DNA of 64,000 nt from Rhodoferax sp. AJA081-3 (GCF_017798165.1 NZ_CP059068.1:744001-808000), one strand, 5' to 3'; numbered from the stretch's first letter, positions 45,160-55,771 are shown. Notes: generated by a model not told the origin, from the letters alone. Translations and numbers: made by a program.

Positions 45160-46308
45160 GACCACCGTTTGGTAAATGGTCTCCTGATGAAGTGCCTGCT
45201 CTGACCACAGGTGTTGTTGGGCAAAACGCAGACCGTTGTCACTGAGTGTGTTGGCCAGCGCCACATCCGCCAACAGGCGTTGCAACTCCTGCGCCAGCTC
45301 GGTGGCATCACGCGGCTGGTTCACGATCAAGGCGTTTGTCTCATGGGCCAACAGGCCGGAGATGCCGCAATACTGGGCACTGCTGACCACTACCGGCAGG
45401 CCGTGCGCCATGGCCTCCAGCACTACCATCGCAAACGTGTCTTCCAGCGTGGGGTGTGCCAGGCAATCGGCAGCCCGGTAAGCGTCATCCACGGTGCGCA
45501 ACGCTCCCAAGAAAAACACACGCCCCCGCATACCACCCGCATCCACTGCATGCTGAAACCCGGCTATCTGAGCCGCATTGCCGACCACGGCTACGAAACA
45601 ATCGGCAGGTAGTTGGGGCAATACCGCGAGCAAGGTTTCCAGACCTTTCTTGCGGTAGTCGTTCCCGACAAACAGGATGCAACGCCCTTGTGCAGGTAGC
45701 CCCAAGCTCACCCGCGCCGCTGCCTTTTGGTCCGCAGCCACCACACCGGGTACGCTGACCACGCCCGGTGTCACCACCTGGAGGGTTGGCACGGACGCCG
45801 GATACGCCTGCGCCATCACCGGCTTCAAACTGTCGGACGCCAGCACCACACAACGATCCGCCTGAGGCTTGTAACGAAAGTGTTCCAGGCACAGGTAGGC
45901 CACCAGGCGCGGGCTGGTGACGATCTTGAGCCAGCGCAAGGCTAGGCGCCAACCCGTGCGGCCTTGCAGCAGGCTGTGCTTGACGGGCACCACGTGCACC
46001 GTCTGCACCTGGCCATGCCAGGTGTTTTCGTGTGAATGCACCACATCAAAGCCACGCCGTGTTTGCCACCAGGTGGCCAGTGCAAACCACAGCTGGTTGA
46101 TCCAGCGGGGTTTATCAAAGGGCCAGGGAATCGGGTGGTAGGTGACTCCTGGCCACTGGTGCTCTATTTGTTGGGCAAAGACATGGATGTCGTGGCGCGC
46201 AGCGAGCTGCTCGACCATGGCAATCGAATAACGCTCGGCACCACCCCCGGTGGGCTTGAACATCCGGTTCAGGACAGCGATGCGAAGCCGTTTGGGAGGG
46301 ACAGCCAC
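45148..46308 (-). CDS. Family 4 glycosyltransferase
   Basis: A 386-residue GT-B enzyme from a GTG start (VAVPPKRLRIAVLNRMFKPTGGGAERYS). The C-terminal half has the donor-binding pattern ILFVGNDYRKKGLETLL and the E-x7-E type motif (PTLEDTFAMVVLEAMAHGLPVV). Probably adds a sugar to core or O-chain. I took the GTG because it lies 2 nt after the deacetylase stop and just before the first beta strand; the open frame extends 33 codons further, inside the deacetylase gene. Acceptor unknown. Confidence 0.85.
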   Translation of the reverse strand: MAVPPKRLRIAVLNRMFKPTGGGAERYSIAMVEQLAARHDIHVFAQQIEHQWPGVTYHPIPWPFDKPRWINQLWFALATWWQTRRGFDVVHSHENTWHGQVQTVHVVPVKHSLLQGRTGWRLALRWLKIVTSPRLVAYLCLEHFRYKPQADRCVVLASDSLKPVMAQAYPASVPTLQVVTPGVVSVPGVVAADQKAAARVSLGLPAQGRCILFVGNDYRKKGLETLLAVLPQLPADCFVAVVGNAAQIAGFQHAVDAGGMRGRVFFLGALRTVDDAYRAADCLAHPTLEDTFAMVVLEAMAHGLPVVVSSAQYCGISGLLAHETNALIVNQPRDATELAQELQRLLADVALANTLSDNGLRFAQQHLWSEQALHQETIYQTVVSGR

Positions 46309-46310
46309 CG

Positions 46311-47057
46311 TTAATCCCGCCGACGGTCTTCGTACTGCGACACCAGTTTCCACCACAGCAACATGCGGTGGGTTCGGCGCAAAACCGGCACGCGGGGTAA
46401 CTCCCACAAGCCGTCGCCTGCGTGGCAGCGCCCGCGCCGCGTGGTGGTGGCCGTCATGTAATTGGCCTGCCGGACCATCTCCACATGTTCAGGCCTGAAC
46501 TCACCATAGGGATAACAAAAGTGGCTGACTGCGGTGCCGGTGACATGCTCCAGCTCTTCCTTGCACAGCGAAATTTCAGCATCACTGGCCACAGCATCCA
46601 GAGCCAGCAAACGCGCATGGTGGCGGGTATGGGCCCCCACCTCTTGCCGCCCTGCCACCCACTGCCGCAAATGTGCCGCGGACATCAGTTCGGAGGGTGG
46701 CACACCCATGGCAGCGTCCCAGCTGTTGGTCTGGCCCAGCATGCCACTGACCACATAACAAGTGGATGAAAAACCATACCACTGCAACACGGGCAAGGCG
46801 TGGGTCAGGTTGTTCAGGTAGCCATCGTCAAAGGTAATACCAAAGACTTTGCCCTGGCGCTCACCGCGCAGGTAAGGCTGCAGGGCCGTCATCGACAGGC
46901 CGTGGTAACCCATGCCATGCAGAAACGCCATCTGCCGTTCAAAATCTTTGGGGGCAACACTCAAGCTGCGAAAGCCTGAGCCCTTGGGCGGCGTCTCCGC
47001 GATCTGGTGGTAGGTCAGTATGGGGACCGGCGAGCGACTTTTGACTTTGGAATGCAC
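46311..47057 (-). CDS. Polysaccharide deacetylase (NodB/PgaB-type)
   Basis: About 248 residues from a GTG start. NodB-fold motifs are VPILTYHQI at the N-terminus, FGITFDDGYLNN (catalytic Asp and metal Asp), EVGAHTRHHARL (His pair) and SHFCYPYGEF. It would remove acetyl groups from a glycan, in line with the glycosyltransferase that follows. The start is uncertain: no ATG lies near the domain start, GTG at 47057 and two TTG codons at 47066 and 47069 are possible, and the frame runs back through a nine-A tract into the end of rng. Confidence 0.8.
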   Translation of the reverse strand: MHSKVKSRSPVPILTYHQIAETPPKGSGFRSLSVAPKDFERQMAFLHGMGYHGLSMTALQPYLRGERQGKVFGITFDDGYLNNLTHALPVLQWYGFSSTCYVVSGMLGQTNSWDAAMGVPPSELMSAAHLRQWVAGRQEVGAHTRHHARLLALDAVASDAEISLCKEELEHVTGTAVSHFCYPYGEFRPEHVEMVRQANYMTATTTRRGRCHAGDGLWELPRVPVLRRTHRMLLWWKLVSQYEDRRRD

Positions 47058-47091
47058 GGTGGACAACAATATGCAAAAAAAAACGGCGGTG

Positions 47092-48567
47092 TTAGAGCAA
47101 CACAATATCGTATTGGTCCTGCCCCATTGCAGCCTCGCTTTGTAGCGATACAGGCTTGCCGATGAATTCACTCAAACCAGCCAGATGCTGGCTTTCTTCA
47201 TCCAGAAACAATTCAATGACCTTGGGTGATGCGACCACACGAAACTCGCGCGGGTTGAACTGCCGCGCCTCGCGCAAAATCTCGCGGAAGATGTCATACG
47301 CCACGCTGCGCGGTGTTTTGACAATGCCCTTGCCCTGGCATGCGGCACAGGGCTCACACAACATGTGGGCCAATGATTCACGCGTGCGTTTGCGCGTCAT
47401 CTCCACCAAGCCGAGCTGAGAGAAGCCTCCCGCCATGGTCTTGACACGGTCACGCGACAACTGTTTGCGGAACTCGGCCAACACCGCCTCCCGGTGGTCT
47501 TCGCGCACCATGTCGATGAAATCCACAATGATGATGCCGCCTAGGTTGCGCAGCCGCAGTTGGCGCGCAATGGCTTGCCCCGCCTCCAGATTGGTCTTGA
47601 AGATAGTGTCGTCGAAATTGCGTGCGCCGACGAACCCCCCGGTGTTGACATCTATCGTGGTCAGCGCTTCGGTCTGGTCCACGATGAGGTAACCACCCGA
47701 CTTGAGATCCACCCGGCGGCCCAGCGCCTTTTCAATCTCTTCGTCTATCGAGAAAAGGTCAAAGATCGGGCGCTCCCCCTTGTAGTGCTGCAGTTTGTCG
47801 GCCGCCATGGGCATGAACTCGGCGCCAAAGGCTTTCAGGGCCTCAAACTGCTCACGCGAATCCACCCGTATGGTCTGGGTGGCCTCGCCCACCATATCGC
47901 GCAGCACACGCTGCAGCAGGCTCAAATCCTGGTGCAGCAGAGACTGTGGTGGCAGGCGTGTGGAGGCTTCCTTGACACGCGCCCAGGCCTTGCGCAAATA
48001 GGCGATGTCTTCGGCCAGCTCGGGGTCGGAGGCATCTTCGCCATTGGTCCGCAAGATAAAACCGCCTCCCTGCGTGCCGCCCAGTTGCTGCATGCGGCTG
48101 CGCAATTCGTCGCGCTGGTCCTTGGGAATCTTTTGCGACACGCCAATGTGGTCGTCCTGCGGTAAAAACACCAGCAGGCGGCCGGCGATGCTGATCTGTG
48201 TGGACAGCCGCGCGCCCTTGGTGCCAATGGGCTCCTTGATGACCTGCACCATCAGCGCCTGGCCTTCAAAAATCTGCTTCTCGATGGGGATGACGGGGGC
48301 TGCGCCTTTGGCGATGAAAGGCGCCTCGCCATCGGGCTGGCGGTGCCACACATCGGCCACGTGCAGGAAGGCCGCACGCTCCAGACCAATGTCAATAAAT
48401 GCCGATTGCATGCCGGGCAATACACGGGCCACCTTGCCCAGGTACACATTGCCCACCAGGCCTCGCTCCAGAGTGCGCTCCACATGCAGCTCCTGCAGTG
48501 CGCCGTTCTCCAGAATGGCCACGCGGGCCTCTTGGGGAGACCAATTGATCAAAATATCGTTTTGCAT
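47092..48567 (-). CDS. rng: Ribonuclease G
   Basis: A 491-residue endoribonuclease of the RNase E/G family acting in 16S rRNA 5' processing and mRNA decay. An S1 domain is near the start (VGNVYLGKVARVLPGMQSAFIDIG), the catalytic Mg site includes TIDVNTGGFVG and IIIVDFIDM, and the Zn-link is CEPCAACQGKG. It lacks the long C-terminal scaffold of RNase E, which with the length gives RNase G. The ATG (MQNDILINWSPQEARVAI) is one codon inside a GTG. It ends an rsfS-rlmH-maf-rng series. Confidence 0.95.
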   Translation of the reverse strand: MQNDILINWSPQEARVAILENGALQELHVERTLERGLVGNVYLGKVARVLPGMQSAFIDIGLERAAFLHVADVWHRQPDGEAPFIAKGAAPVIPIEKQIFEGQALMVQVIKEPIGTKGARLSTQISIAGRLLVFLPQDDHIGVSQKIPKDQRDELRSRMQQLGGTQGGGFILRTNGEDASDPELAEDIAYLRKAWARVKEASTRLPPQSLLHQDLSLLQRVLRDMVGEATQTIRVDSREQFEALKAFGAEFMPMAADKLQHYKGERPIFDLFSIDEEIEKALGRRVDLKSGGYLIVDQTEALTTIDVNTGGFVGARNFDDTIFKTNLEAGQAIARQLRLRNLGGIIIVDFIDMVREDHREAVLAEFRKQLSRDRVKTMAGGFSQLGLVEMTRKRTRESLAHMLCEPCAACQGKGIVKTPRSVAYDIFREILREARQFNPREFRVVASPKVIELFLDEESQHLAGLSEFIGKPVSLQSEAAMGQDQYDIVLL

Positions 48568-48590
48568 CACGGGTATCCGGGTTGATCTAT

Positions 48591-49202
48591 TCAGAGCCTG
48601 AACCCCAAGGACCGCAGCGCCTGCGCGGTCTCATAAAGCGGCAGGCCCATGATGCCAGAGTAAGACCCGCTCATGTGCGCTATGTGGGCAGCCGCCCTGC
48701 CCTGCACCGCATAGGCACCGGCTTTGCCCATGGGCTCGCCGGACGCCACAAAGGCTTCAATATCAGCCTCGTTCAACTCTGCAAACGTCACCCAGGACTC
48801 GCTGCAGGCGGCGGCGTACTGATCACCCATGCCGATGGCGATTGCCGTCAGGACCCGGTGTGGACGGTTGGACAGCGCACGCAACATGCGCTTGGCGTCT
48901 TCGGCATGTTCAGGCTTGCCAAAAATGGTCTGCCCCATGGCCACGGTTGTGTCTGCACACAAAATCGGCGCAGGCTGCAGGTTGCGACGCACCAGCCGCT
49001 GCTGGGCCGCTTGCAGCTTCAACGCCGTCACACGTTGCACATAGGTCTTGGGCGCTTCGTTGCGCAGCACCACTTCCAGGGCTTCGGAGTCTTCTTCATC
49101 ATCGGGCAACAACAGGGCGTGTCGCACACCCAGTTGCTCCAGCAACTGGCTGCGCCGCGGGCTCTGGGATGCGAGGTAAATGAAGTCGGGAGCAGCATGC
49201 AT
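48591..49202 (-). CDS. maf: Maf family nucleoside triphosphate pyrophosphatase
   Basis: A 203-residue Maf protein: YLASQSPRRSQLLEQLG at the N-terminus, ILCADTTVAMGQTIFGKPE in the middle and SGSYSGIMGLPLYET near the end. The family hydrolyses dTTP, UTP and modified nucleotides. The neighbours rlmH and rng point to the YhdE subgroup (dTTP/UTP). It lies 9 nt after rlmH and 23 nt before rng. Confidence 0.93.
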   Translation of the reverse strand: MHAAPDFIYLASQSPRRSQLLEQLGVRHALLLPDDEEDSEALEVVLRNEAPKTYVQRVTALKLQAAQQRLVRRNLQPAPILCADTTVAMGQTIFGKPEHAEDAKRMLRALSNRPHRVLTAIAIGMGDQYAAACSESWVTFAELNEADIEAFVASGEPMGKAGAYAVQGRAAAHIAHMSGSYSGIMGLPLYETAQALRSLGFRL

Positions 49203-49211
49203 TGGAAAAAA

Positions 49212-49679
49212 CTATTCCCTGTGGTACGGGTGGTTGGCATTGACCGACCAGGCCCGGTACAGCTGCTCAATCAGCAACACACGAACCATGGCGTGGGGCA
49301 AGGTCAGGTCTGACAGTCGGATACGCTCATGCGCGGCCTGGCGAAAGGCTGGGTCCAGCCCGTCCGGCCCGCCAATGACTAGGGCCACATCGGTGCCACC
49401 CAATTGCCAGTCTTTGAGCTTGGCCGCCAGGGCCATGGTGGTCACCGTGGTACCCCGTTCGTCCAGCGCGACAATACGCGTCCCTTTGGGGATGGCGGCC
49501 TCTATGCGGGTACGCTCGGCGGCGTACAGGGTTTCCAGGGTCTTGGAGCTGCGGGGCTCGGTTTTGACGGCCTTGAGCTCGACCTTGAGCTCATGCGGAA
49601 AACGTTTGGCGTAGTCATCCCACGCTGTTTGCGCCCAGTCGGGCACCCGCTGTCCAACGGCGACGATGATCAGCCGCAC
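49212..49679 (-). CDS. rlmH: 23S rRNA (pseudouridine-1915-N3)-methyltransferase
   Basis: A 155-residue SPOUT methyltransferase modifying helix 69 of 23S rRNA. Family motifs are [46 protein letters not shown] and [20 protein letters not shown]. The start is GTG (the family start is MxLxxxAVG). The order rsfS-rlmH is conserved in most bacteria; here it starts 8 nt after the rsfS stop. Confidence 0.97.
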   Translation of the reverse strand: MRLIIVAVGQRVPDWAQTAWDDYAKRFPHELKVELKAVKTEPRSSKTLETLYAAERTRIEAAIPKGTRIVALDERGTTVTTMALAAKLKDWQLGGTDVALVIGGPDGLDPAFRQAAHERIRLSDLTLPHAMVRVLLIEQLYRAWSVNANHPYHRE

Positions 49680-49687
49680 GGGGAGAA

Positions 49688-50389
49688 TCAGGCTTTGCGG
49701 GGGGCGGTCTTCTTGGCGGCGACCTTTTTAGCCGCGGGTTTGGCAGCAGGTTTGCCCACCACGGTGCGTTTGGCAGAAACCGGTACCTTCTTGGCGGCAA
49801 CTTTCTTGGCAGGAGCGGCAGCGCCGGCCGGGGCCGGTTTGGCACTTGTCTTGCGGGCGGGTGCCTTGGCGGCCTTGTCTGCGTCTTTCTTCAACTGCGC
49901 CTTGGACGGGAAGGCCTCGGCCACACCCTTCTTGGCCGCATTGGAACGCCTCAAAGTCGGCTCCACCTTGGGAGCTGCCTTGGCGGCGGGTTTGGCACTT
50001 TCGGCCATGGCCGGTTTGGCTGAGCCCAGCTTGAGACGCACGGGCTTTTCGCCCCACAGCTCTTCGAGGTTGTAATACGTGCGGAACGTGGGCTGCATGA
50101 TGTGCACCACGGCTTGGCCGCAATCCACAATAATCCACTCACCGTTGTCTTCACCTTCTATGCGGGGCTTGGCAAAACCCGCTTCGCGCACGGCATCGCG
50201 CACGCTGGCGGCCAGACCCTTGGTTTGCCGATTGGATGTACCCGATGCCACGATGACCCGTTCGAACAATGAGGACAAGTGCTCCGTGTCAAACACCTGG
50301 ATGTCCTGGGCTTTGACGTCTTCCAGACCATCGACGATGGCGCGTTGGAGCTTGGTAATGTCTTTTTTGGCAACGGTAGATGTATTCAT
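49688..50389 (-). CDS. rsfS: Ribosome silencing factor RsfS with a long Ala/Lys-rich tail
   Basis: A 233-residue protein. Residues 1-117 are a complete RsfS domain ([56 protein letters not shown]), which binds L14 and blocks subunit joining during starvation. Residues 121-233 are a low-complexity tail of Ala, Lys and Pro with repeated AAKK/PAKK units, similar in composition to bacterial histone H1-like proteins. The usual RsfS is only about 105-130 residues. Its start shares a base with the nadD stop (TGATG). Confidence 0.93.
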   Translation of the reverse strand: MNTSTVAKKDITKLQRAIVDGLEDVKAQDIQVFDTEHLSSLFERVIVASGTSNRQTKGLAASVRDAVREAGFAKPRIEGEDNGEWIIVDCGQAVVHIMQPTFRTYYNLEELWGEKPVRLKLGSAKPAMAESAKPAAKAAPKVEPTLRRSNAAKKGVAEAFPSKAQLKKDADKAAKAPARKTSAKPAPAGAAAPAKKVAAKKVPVSAKRTVVGKPAAKPAAKKVAAKKTAPRKA

Positions 50390-51000
50390 CAGGCAGTTCG
50401 GTAAAGGTGGTGTTGGGCAATATAACGCGCAACGGGATCAAAAACCAGTGGGGCATCGGCTTGGCCGTGGGCCAAACGCAAGCGGATATCGGTGGAACTG
50501 ACCTCCATGGGAGGCATTTCAAGGCGCCGCAAGCCTGGAATTCCGGGGGGCAATGGACTAAATATGCCCTCAGCCCTCGTGAAATCGGCGCGTTCAGCTA
50601 CACATATTGTAGCGATTTCAGGAATCTCGCCGATTCGGTGCCACGAAGCCAGTGCCTGTGCCTGGTCTTCACCCAGTACCAGAAAGAACTGGGCCAGTGG
50701 AAATTCGGTGCGCAATTCCAACAAAGTGTCCGCCGTATAGCTGGGGCCGGTGCGCAATGTTTCGCGCGGGTCCACGACCACACAGTCCAGTTCGGCAAAG
50801 GCCAGGTGGGCCATCTCCAGCCGATGGACCGCGGGCGTCAACGGTCGGCTTTTGTGCCAGGCCTCACCGGTGGGTATGACAAACAACACGTCCAGCCGCA
50901 GTTGTTCGATGGCCGTCCGGGCCAAGGCTACATGGGCGATATGGGGCGGATCAAACGCGCCGCCAAATACGCCAATGCGGCGCGGCAATGCTGCTGCCAC
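50389..51000 (-). CDS. nadD: Nicotinate-nucleotide adenylyltransferase
   Basis: A 203-residue enzyme making deamido-NAD from nicotinate mononucleotide and ATP. Motifs: IGVFGGAFDPPHIAHV near the N-terminus and the ISSTxIR-type motif VSSTDIRLRL near the end. I chose a GTG (VAAALPRRIGVFGG), 2 nt after the hemF stop; the frame is open further upstream only within hemF. The nadD-rsfS-rlmH order is widely conserved. Confidence 0.94.
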   Translation of the reverse strand: MAAALPRRIGVFGGAFDPPHIAHVALARTAIEQLRLDVLFVIPTGEAWHKSRPLTPAVHRLEMAHLAFAELDCVVVDPRETLRTGPSYTADTLLELRTEFPLAQFFLVLGEDQAQALASWHRIGEIPEIATICVAERADFTRAEGIFSPLPPGIPGLRRLEMPPMEVSSTDIRLRLAHGQADAPLVFDPVARYIAQHHLYRTA

Positions 51001-51002
51001 GT

Positions 51003-51929
51003 TTAAACCAACCAGTCTCGCCGGGGCAAGAAGTCTGTGTACAGCGCAGCCTCGGGCGATCCGGCATCCGGCACCGCCTGGTACGCCCAACTGGCCAAGG
51101 GGGGCATGGACAACAAAATGGATTCGGTACGACCGCCGGACTGCAGACCAAAGTGTGTCCCCCGGTCCCAGACCAGGTTGAACTCCACATAACGACCGCG
51201 GCGGTACAGCTGGAAATTGCGCTCGCGCTCGCCGTAGACCGTGTCCTTGCGGCGCTCGGCGATAGGCATGTAGGCCGTCAGGAAAGCATCGCCCACGGCT
51301 TGCATCAGCGCAAAACCCTTGTCAAAACCGCCTTCGGCAAAGTCGTCATAAAAGATGCCGCCTATGCCGCGTTGCTCGTCGCGGTGCTTCAGGTAGAAAT
51401 ACTCGTCACACCATTGCTTGAAATCCGGGTACTTGTCGGCGCCAAAGGGCTGGACCGCATCGCGGCAGGTGGTGTGGAAGTGCACCGCGTCTTCTGCAAA
51501 ACCGTAAAACGGTGTCAAATCCATGCCGCCACCAAACCAGCACACAGCTTCTTGCCCCGGGTGACCGGCGGAAATCATGCGCACATTCATGTGCACGGTG
51601 GGCACATAGGGGTTGCGGGGGTGGAACACCAGGGACACCCCCATAGCCTCAAACGGCGCACCCGCCAATTCGGGCCGGTGCTGGGTTGCCGACGGCGGCA
51701 GCTTGGGGCCACACACATGCGAGAAGCCGCAGCCGGCGCGCTCAAACACCGCGCCGCCTTCCAGGATGCGGGTGATGCCATTACCTTGCAAGGGTTCGCC
51801 AGGGGCTTTCTCCCAGGCATCTGACACAAAAGTCTGCGTGCCACCGTCCATGGCCGCCACGGCCCCAGTGATGCGTTCCTGCAAGCCCGTCAGATAGGCC
51901 CGCACCTGCGCCACCCGTGTGTCACTCAT
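51003..51929 (-). CDS. hemF: Oxygen-dependent coproporphyrinogen III oxidase
   Basis: A 308-residue enzyme of haem synthesis that decarboxylates two propionates using O2. Signatures: [39 protein letters not shown] and [28 protein letters not shown]. The ATG ([17 protein letters not shown]) overlaps the purD stop by 4 nt, and the long frame further upstream lies within purD. Presence implies aerobic haem synthesis. Confidence 0.97.
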   Translation of the reverse strand: MSDTRVAQVRAYLTGLQERITGAVAAMDGGTQTFVSDAWEKAPGEPLQGNGITRILEGGAVFERAGCGFSHVCGPKLPPSATQHRPELAGAPFEAMGVSLVFHPRNPYVPTVHMNVRMISAGHPGQEAVCWFGGGMDLTPFYGFAEDAVHFHTTCRDAVQPFGADKYPDFKQWCDEYFYLKHRDEQRGIGGIFYDDFAEGGFDKGFALMQAVGDAFLTAYMPIAERRKDTVYGERERNFQLYRRGRYVEFNLVWDRGTHFGLQSGGRTESILLSMPPLASWAYQAVPDAGSPEAALYTDFLPRRDWLV

Positions 51930-53248
51930 CGGCCAGCCTTGCCGTCTGCGCCCGGCTTGATGGCCCGGTGGCCAATGTCCTGGCGGTACTGCATGCCATC
52001 GAACCGAATGCCCGGTATCGCGTCGTAGGCGACCTGGCGGGCCGCCTTGGCGTTTTCGGCCAAGGCCGTCACACACAACACGCGGCCACCGCTGGTGACG
52101 GTGGCGCCATCACAGGCCTCGGTTCCGGCGTGGAAGACCATGCATGTCTCCTGTGGAGCGGGCAAACCGTGGATGACATCCCCCTTGCGCGGTGTACTGG
52201 GATAACCAAAGGCAGCCAGCACCACGCCCAACGCCGTGCGGCGGTCCCAATCCAGTTCCATATTGGCCAGGCCACCGTGCTCGGTGGCGGCCAACAGCAC
52301 GTCCACAAAATCGGTCTTGAGGCGCATCAGAATCGGCTGCGTCTCGGGGTCACCCATGCGGCAATTGAATTCCAGCGTCTTGACCTGGCCCTGCGGGTCA
52401 ATCATCAAACCGGCGTACAAAAAGCCGGTGTAGGGGATGCCGTCCTGCTCCATGCCCTTGAGCGTTGGCAAGATGATCTCGCGCATGGCGCGGGCGTGGA
52501 CCTGGGGCGTGACCACGGGTGCAGGTGAATAGGCGCCCATGCCGCCGGTGTTGGGGCCTTGGTCGTCGTCCAGCAGGCGCTTGTGGTCCTGGCTGGTGGC
52601 CAGCGCCACCACGTCCTTGCCATCACACAGCACCATGAAGCTGGCTTCTTCGCCTTCCAGGAATTCTTCGATGACAACACGTGGCACAGCCTGGCCGCCC
52701 TCACCCGCGTTGTGCACCACGCCCAGTTTGTTGTCCAGCAGCATGAAGTCAATCGCAGCGTGGGCCTCGTCAAGCGTCAGGGCCACCACCACACCCTTGC
52801 CTGCGGCCAAACCATCGGCCTTGACCACGATGGGTGCGCCCATGCGGTCCACATAGGCGTGGGCGGCCTTCGGGTCGGTAAAGGCTTCATACGCTGCGGT
52901 GGGAATGTTGTGCCGCTGCATAAAGGCTTTGGAGAAAGCCTTGGAACTCTCCAGCTGCGCGGCGGCCTTTGTGGGGCCAAAAATCCGCAGGCCGTGGGCG
53001 CGGAATTCATCCACCACACCAGCTGCCAACGGGCCTTCCGGGCCGACCACCGTCAAACCAATCTTGTTCTCCTGCGCCCATTCGCGCAGCGCCACCACAT
53101 CGGTAATGGGCACGTTTTTCAGGCGGCTGTCCAGCGCAGTGCCACCGTTGCCAGGCGCCACGTAGACCATTTGGACCTTGTCGGACTCTGCCAACTTCCA
53201 GGCCATGGCGTGCTCGCGGCCGCCTCCCCCGATCACCAGAACATTCAT
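51926..53248 (-). CDS. purD: Phosphoribosylamine-glycine ligase (GAR synthetase)
   Basis: A 440-residue ATP-grasp enzyme of purine synthesis. N-terminus [26 protein letters not shown]-grasp segment [33 protein letters not shown] and [20 protein letters not shown] are diagnostic. It is first in a tight series purD-hemF-nadD-rsfS-rlmH. About 46 nt separate it from yebC upstream, so co-transcription with yebC is possible. Confidence 0.97.
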   Translation of the reverse strand: MNVLVIGGGGREHAMAWKLAESDKVQMVYVAPGNGGTALDSRLKNVPITDVVALREWAQENKIGLTVVGPEGPLAAGVVDEFRAHGLRIFGPTKAAAQLESSKAFSKAFMQRHNIPTAAYEAFTDPKAAHAYVDRMGAPIVVKADGLAAGKGVVVALTLDEAHAAIDFMLLDNKLGVVHNAGEGGQAVPRVVIEEFLEGEEASFMVLCDGKDVVALATSQDHKRLLDDDQGPNTGGMGAYSPAPVVTPQVHARAMREIILPTLKGMEQDGIPYTGFLYAGLMIDPQGQVKTLEFNCRMGDPETQPILMRLKTDFVDVLLAATEHGGLANMELDWDRRTALGVVLAAFGYPSTPRKGDVIHGLPAPQETCMVFHAGTEACDGATVTSGGRVLCVTALAENAKAARQVAYDAIPGIRFDGMQYRQDIGHRAIKPGADGKAGR

Positions 53249-53294
53249 GTGGGCTCCCTATCCGCCGTCACCCGGCAGTTGCAGTTGTTGTTTT

Positions 53295-54014
53295 TCATAA
53301 AGCGGCGTTGTGGAAAATTTCTTGCGTGTCGTCCAGGTCTTCCAGCACGTCCAGCAGTTTTTGCATACGCACGGCGTCATCGCCGCTCAGCTCAATCGTG
53401 TTTTCGGCCCGCATGGTGACGCCTGAAATCTCGGCCACCAAGCCTGCGGCTTCCAGCGCCTGTTTGACGGCTTCGTAGTCGGCAAAGGCGGTCAGCACTT
53501 CGATGGCGCCATCGTCATCGGTGATGACGTCTTCAGCACCGGCCTCCAGCGCCACTTCCATGATCTTGTCTTCGCTGGTGCCGGGCGCAAAAATCAGCTG
53601 GCCGCAGTGTTTGAACTGGAACACCACCGAACCCTCGGTGCCCATATTGCCGCCGTGTTTGCTGAAGGCGTGGCGCACTTCAGCCACGGTGCGTACCTTG
53701 TTGTCGGTCATGGTGTCTACGATGATGGCCGCGCCACCGATACCATAACCCTCGTAACGGATTTCTTCGTAGACGATGCCTTCCAATGTGCCGGTGGCCT
53801 TGGCAATGCCGTATTTCACGTTTTCGGCGGGCATATTGGCCGCCTTGCCCTTTTCCACAGCCAGGCGCAGGCGTGGGTTGCTGCCCAGATCGCCCCCGCC
53901 CATGCGGGCTGCGACCATGATTTCACGCATCACACGGGTCCAGACGCGCTGTCGCTTCTCATCCTGGCGCCCCTTGCGGTGCTGAATATTGGCCCATTTG
54001 CTGTGTCCTGCCAC
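53295..54014 (-). CDS. YebC/PmpR-family protein
   Basis: A 239-residue protein of the YebC/TACO1 family. The GTG start gives [21 protein letters not shown], the family's invariant N-terminus, followed by [17 protein letters not shown]. Members are described as transcription regulators and, more recently, as translation factors easing proline-rich stretches; which applies here cannot be told. The start is 61 nt from the divergent HerA-like gene. Confidence 0.93.
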   Translation of the reverse strand: MAGHSKWANIQHRKGRQDEKRQRVWTRVMREIMVAARMGGGDLGSNPRLRLAVEKGKAANMPAENVKYGIAKATGTLEGIVYEEIRYEGYGIGGAAIIVDTMTDNKVRTVAEVRHAFSKHGGNMGTEGSVVFQFKHCGQLIFAPGTSEDKIMEVALEAGAEDVITDDDGAIEVLTAFADYEAVKQALEAAGLVAEISGVTMRAENTIELSGDDAVRMQKLLDVLEDLDDTQEIFHNAAL

Positions 54015-54075
54015 GTGAAATCCTTAGAAAAATCGTTACGCTACAGGCTCAATTGTACTTTTTGAGATTCCACCC

Positions 54076-55638
54076 ATGGCCGCTCCAGACGACACCAGCA
54101 TCCTGATTGCACAGCATGGAGAAACCCAATGCTGTCTGCTACCGAACAAAGCCAACCGCCACGGGCTGATCACCGGCGCCACCGGCACCGGCAAAACCAT
54201 CACGCTGCAGACCATGGCCGAGGGCTTTTCACGCATGGGGGTGCCGGTGTTCATGGCCGATATCAAGGGCGACCTGACCGGCATCTCGCAGACTGGCAGC
54301 CCCAGCCCCAAGCTGTCCAAGATCATCGAAGAGCGCAAACTGCCAACACCGGCCTACCAGGCCTTCCCCACCACACTGTGGGATGTGTTTGGTGAACAGG
54401 GGCACCCGGTGCGCGCCACCGTCAGCGACCTGGGACCGCTGCTCTTGGCCCGCATGCTGAACCTGAACGAGACCCAGGCCGGTGTGCTGCAGCTGGTGTT
54501 CAAGATCGCCGATGACGACGGTTTGCTGCTGCTGGACATGAAAGACCTGCGCGCCATGTGCCAGGACGTGGGCGACAACGCCAAGGAGTACACCACCGAA
54601 TACGGCAACATCAGCGCCGCCAGCATCGGCGCCATCCAGCGTGGGCTGATGCAGATCGAGAGCCAGGGCGGCGAGAAGTTCTTTGGCGAGCCTATGCTCA
54701 ATATTGCCGACTTCATGCAGACCGATGCCAAGGGTCAAGGCATGGTCAATATCCTGGCTGCCGACAAGCTGATGAACGCGCCCCGGCTTTACGCCACCTT
54801 TTTGTTGTGGATGCTGAGTGAACTGTTCGAGACCCTGCCCGAGGTGGGTGACTTGGACAAACCCAAGATGGTGTTCTTCTTCGACGAGGCGCATTTGTTG
54901 TTCAACGACGCGCCCAAGGTGCTGCTGGAGCGCATCGAACTGGTGGTGCGCCTGGTGCGCAGCAAGGGCGTGGGCGTGTATTTTGTGACGCAAAACCCGC
55001 TGGACATCCCCGACACCGTGTTGGCCCAGCTGGGCAACCGCGTGCAACACGCGCTGCGCGCCTTCACACCGCGTGACCAGAAGGCCGTCAAATCCGCCGC
55101 CGACACCATGCGCGCCAAGCCGGGGCTGGATATTGGCACGGCGATTACGGAGCTGGCCGTGGGCGAGGCATTGGTGAGTTTTCTGGACGACAAGGGTCGC
55201 CCCTCGATTACCGAGCGTGTCTACGTGCTGCCCCCGTGCAGCCAGATTGGGCCCATCACGCCAGAGCAGCGCAAGACCCTGCTGGCTGAATCGCTGGTGG
55301 CCGGGGTGTATGAGAAGGCCGTGGACAGGGATTCCGCGTTTGAGGCGATCAAGGGGCGCACCCAGGCAAGGCAGCCTGCCGGTACGGTGCCACCTGCGCC
55401 CAACGGCGTGCCCTCACCCACCACCGGCGCGCCAGCAGGCGCGCCCGCAGCGCCCGCAGCACCTGAAAAGGGCATCCTGGACTCCATCGGCGACATGCTG
55501 GGCGGTGGCACCCGCCGCACCCGCACCAGCGTGGGTGAACAATTGGCCCGCAGCGCTGCCAGCTCCATTGGGCGCGAGGTGGGGCGGCAGATTATTCGGG
55601 GGGTGCTGGGTGGGATTTTTGGTGGGTCCAGGCGCTAA
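54076..55638 (+). CDS. HerA-like ATPase, DUF853/YjgR type
   Basis: A 520-residue cytoplasmic ATPase. Walker A is [20 protein letters not shown], Walker [18 protein letters not shown], and sensor-type [30 protein letters not shown] follows. The C-terminal 90 residues are Pro/Ala-rich and then Arg/Gly-rich ([19 protein letters not shown]). The family is common in proteobacteria but without a settled role; it is related to the HerA/FtsK ATPases. No NurA-like nuclease is adjacent, so I do not propose a defence system. Confidence 0.88.
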   Translation: MAAPDDTSILIAQHGETQCCLLPNKANRHGLITGATGTGKTITLQTMAEGFSRMGVPVFMADIKGDLTGISQTGSPSPKLSKIIEERKLPTPAYQAFPTTLWDVFGEQGHPVRATVSDLGPLLLARMLNLNETQAGVLQLVFKIADDDGLLLLDMKDLRAMCQDVGDNAKEYTTEYGNISAASIGAIQRGLMQIESQGGEKFFGEPMLNIADFMQTDAKGQGMVNILAADKLMNAPRLYATFLLWMLSELFETLPEVGDLDKPKMVFFFDEAHLLFNDAPKVLLERIELVVRLVRSKGVGVYFVTQNPLDIPDTVLAQLGNRVQHALRAFTPRDQKAVKSAADTMRAKPGLDIGTAITELAVGEALVSFLDDKGRPSITERVYVLPPCSQIGPITPEQRKTLLAESLVAGVYEKAVDRDSAFEAIKGRTQARQPAGTVPPAPNGVPSPTTGAPAGAPAAPAAPEKGILDSIGDMLGGGTRRTRTSVGEQLARSAASSIGREVGRQIIRGVLGGIFGGSRR

Positions 55639-55698
55639 TGCCTGCAACCATTCGCCCCACATGCCCACAGCCGGGCCACCAAGTAAGAAATACGCATT

Positions 55699-55738
55699 TA
55701 GCCCCCGTGGAATATAGCGATAGTGCTATCATTTTTTT
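55699..55738 (+). terminator. TAGCCCCCG repeat copy with weak terminator after the HerA-like gene
   Basis: The head TAGCCCCCGTGGAATATA (from 55699) is followed by ATAGC-gatagt-GCTAT (55714-55729) and a run of seven T (55732-55738). The 5-bp stem is weak but the T run makes termination of the HerA-like gene plausible. It differs from the copy at 35526-35510 at one of the first 17 positions. Confidence 0.6.
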
Positions 55739-55771
55739 CATTGAAGCGCTTTGCGTCGGCAATTAGGGGGT

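Noticed and set aside
49688..50020. Frameshift at the end of rsfS creating an artificial basic tail
   Set aside because: The tail has regular in-frame codon use, keeps the same frame to a stop that sits 8 nt before rlmH, and shows repeated AAKK units, so it looks like real coding sequence.
54076..55638. Possible HerA-NurA type defence or repair system
   Set aside because: The ATPase is of the widespread DUF853/YjgR type and no nuclease or other defence gene is adjacent.
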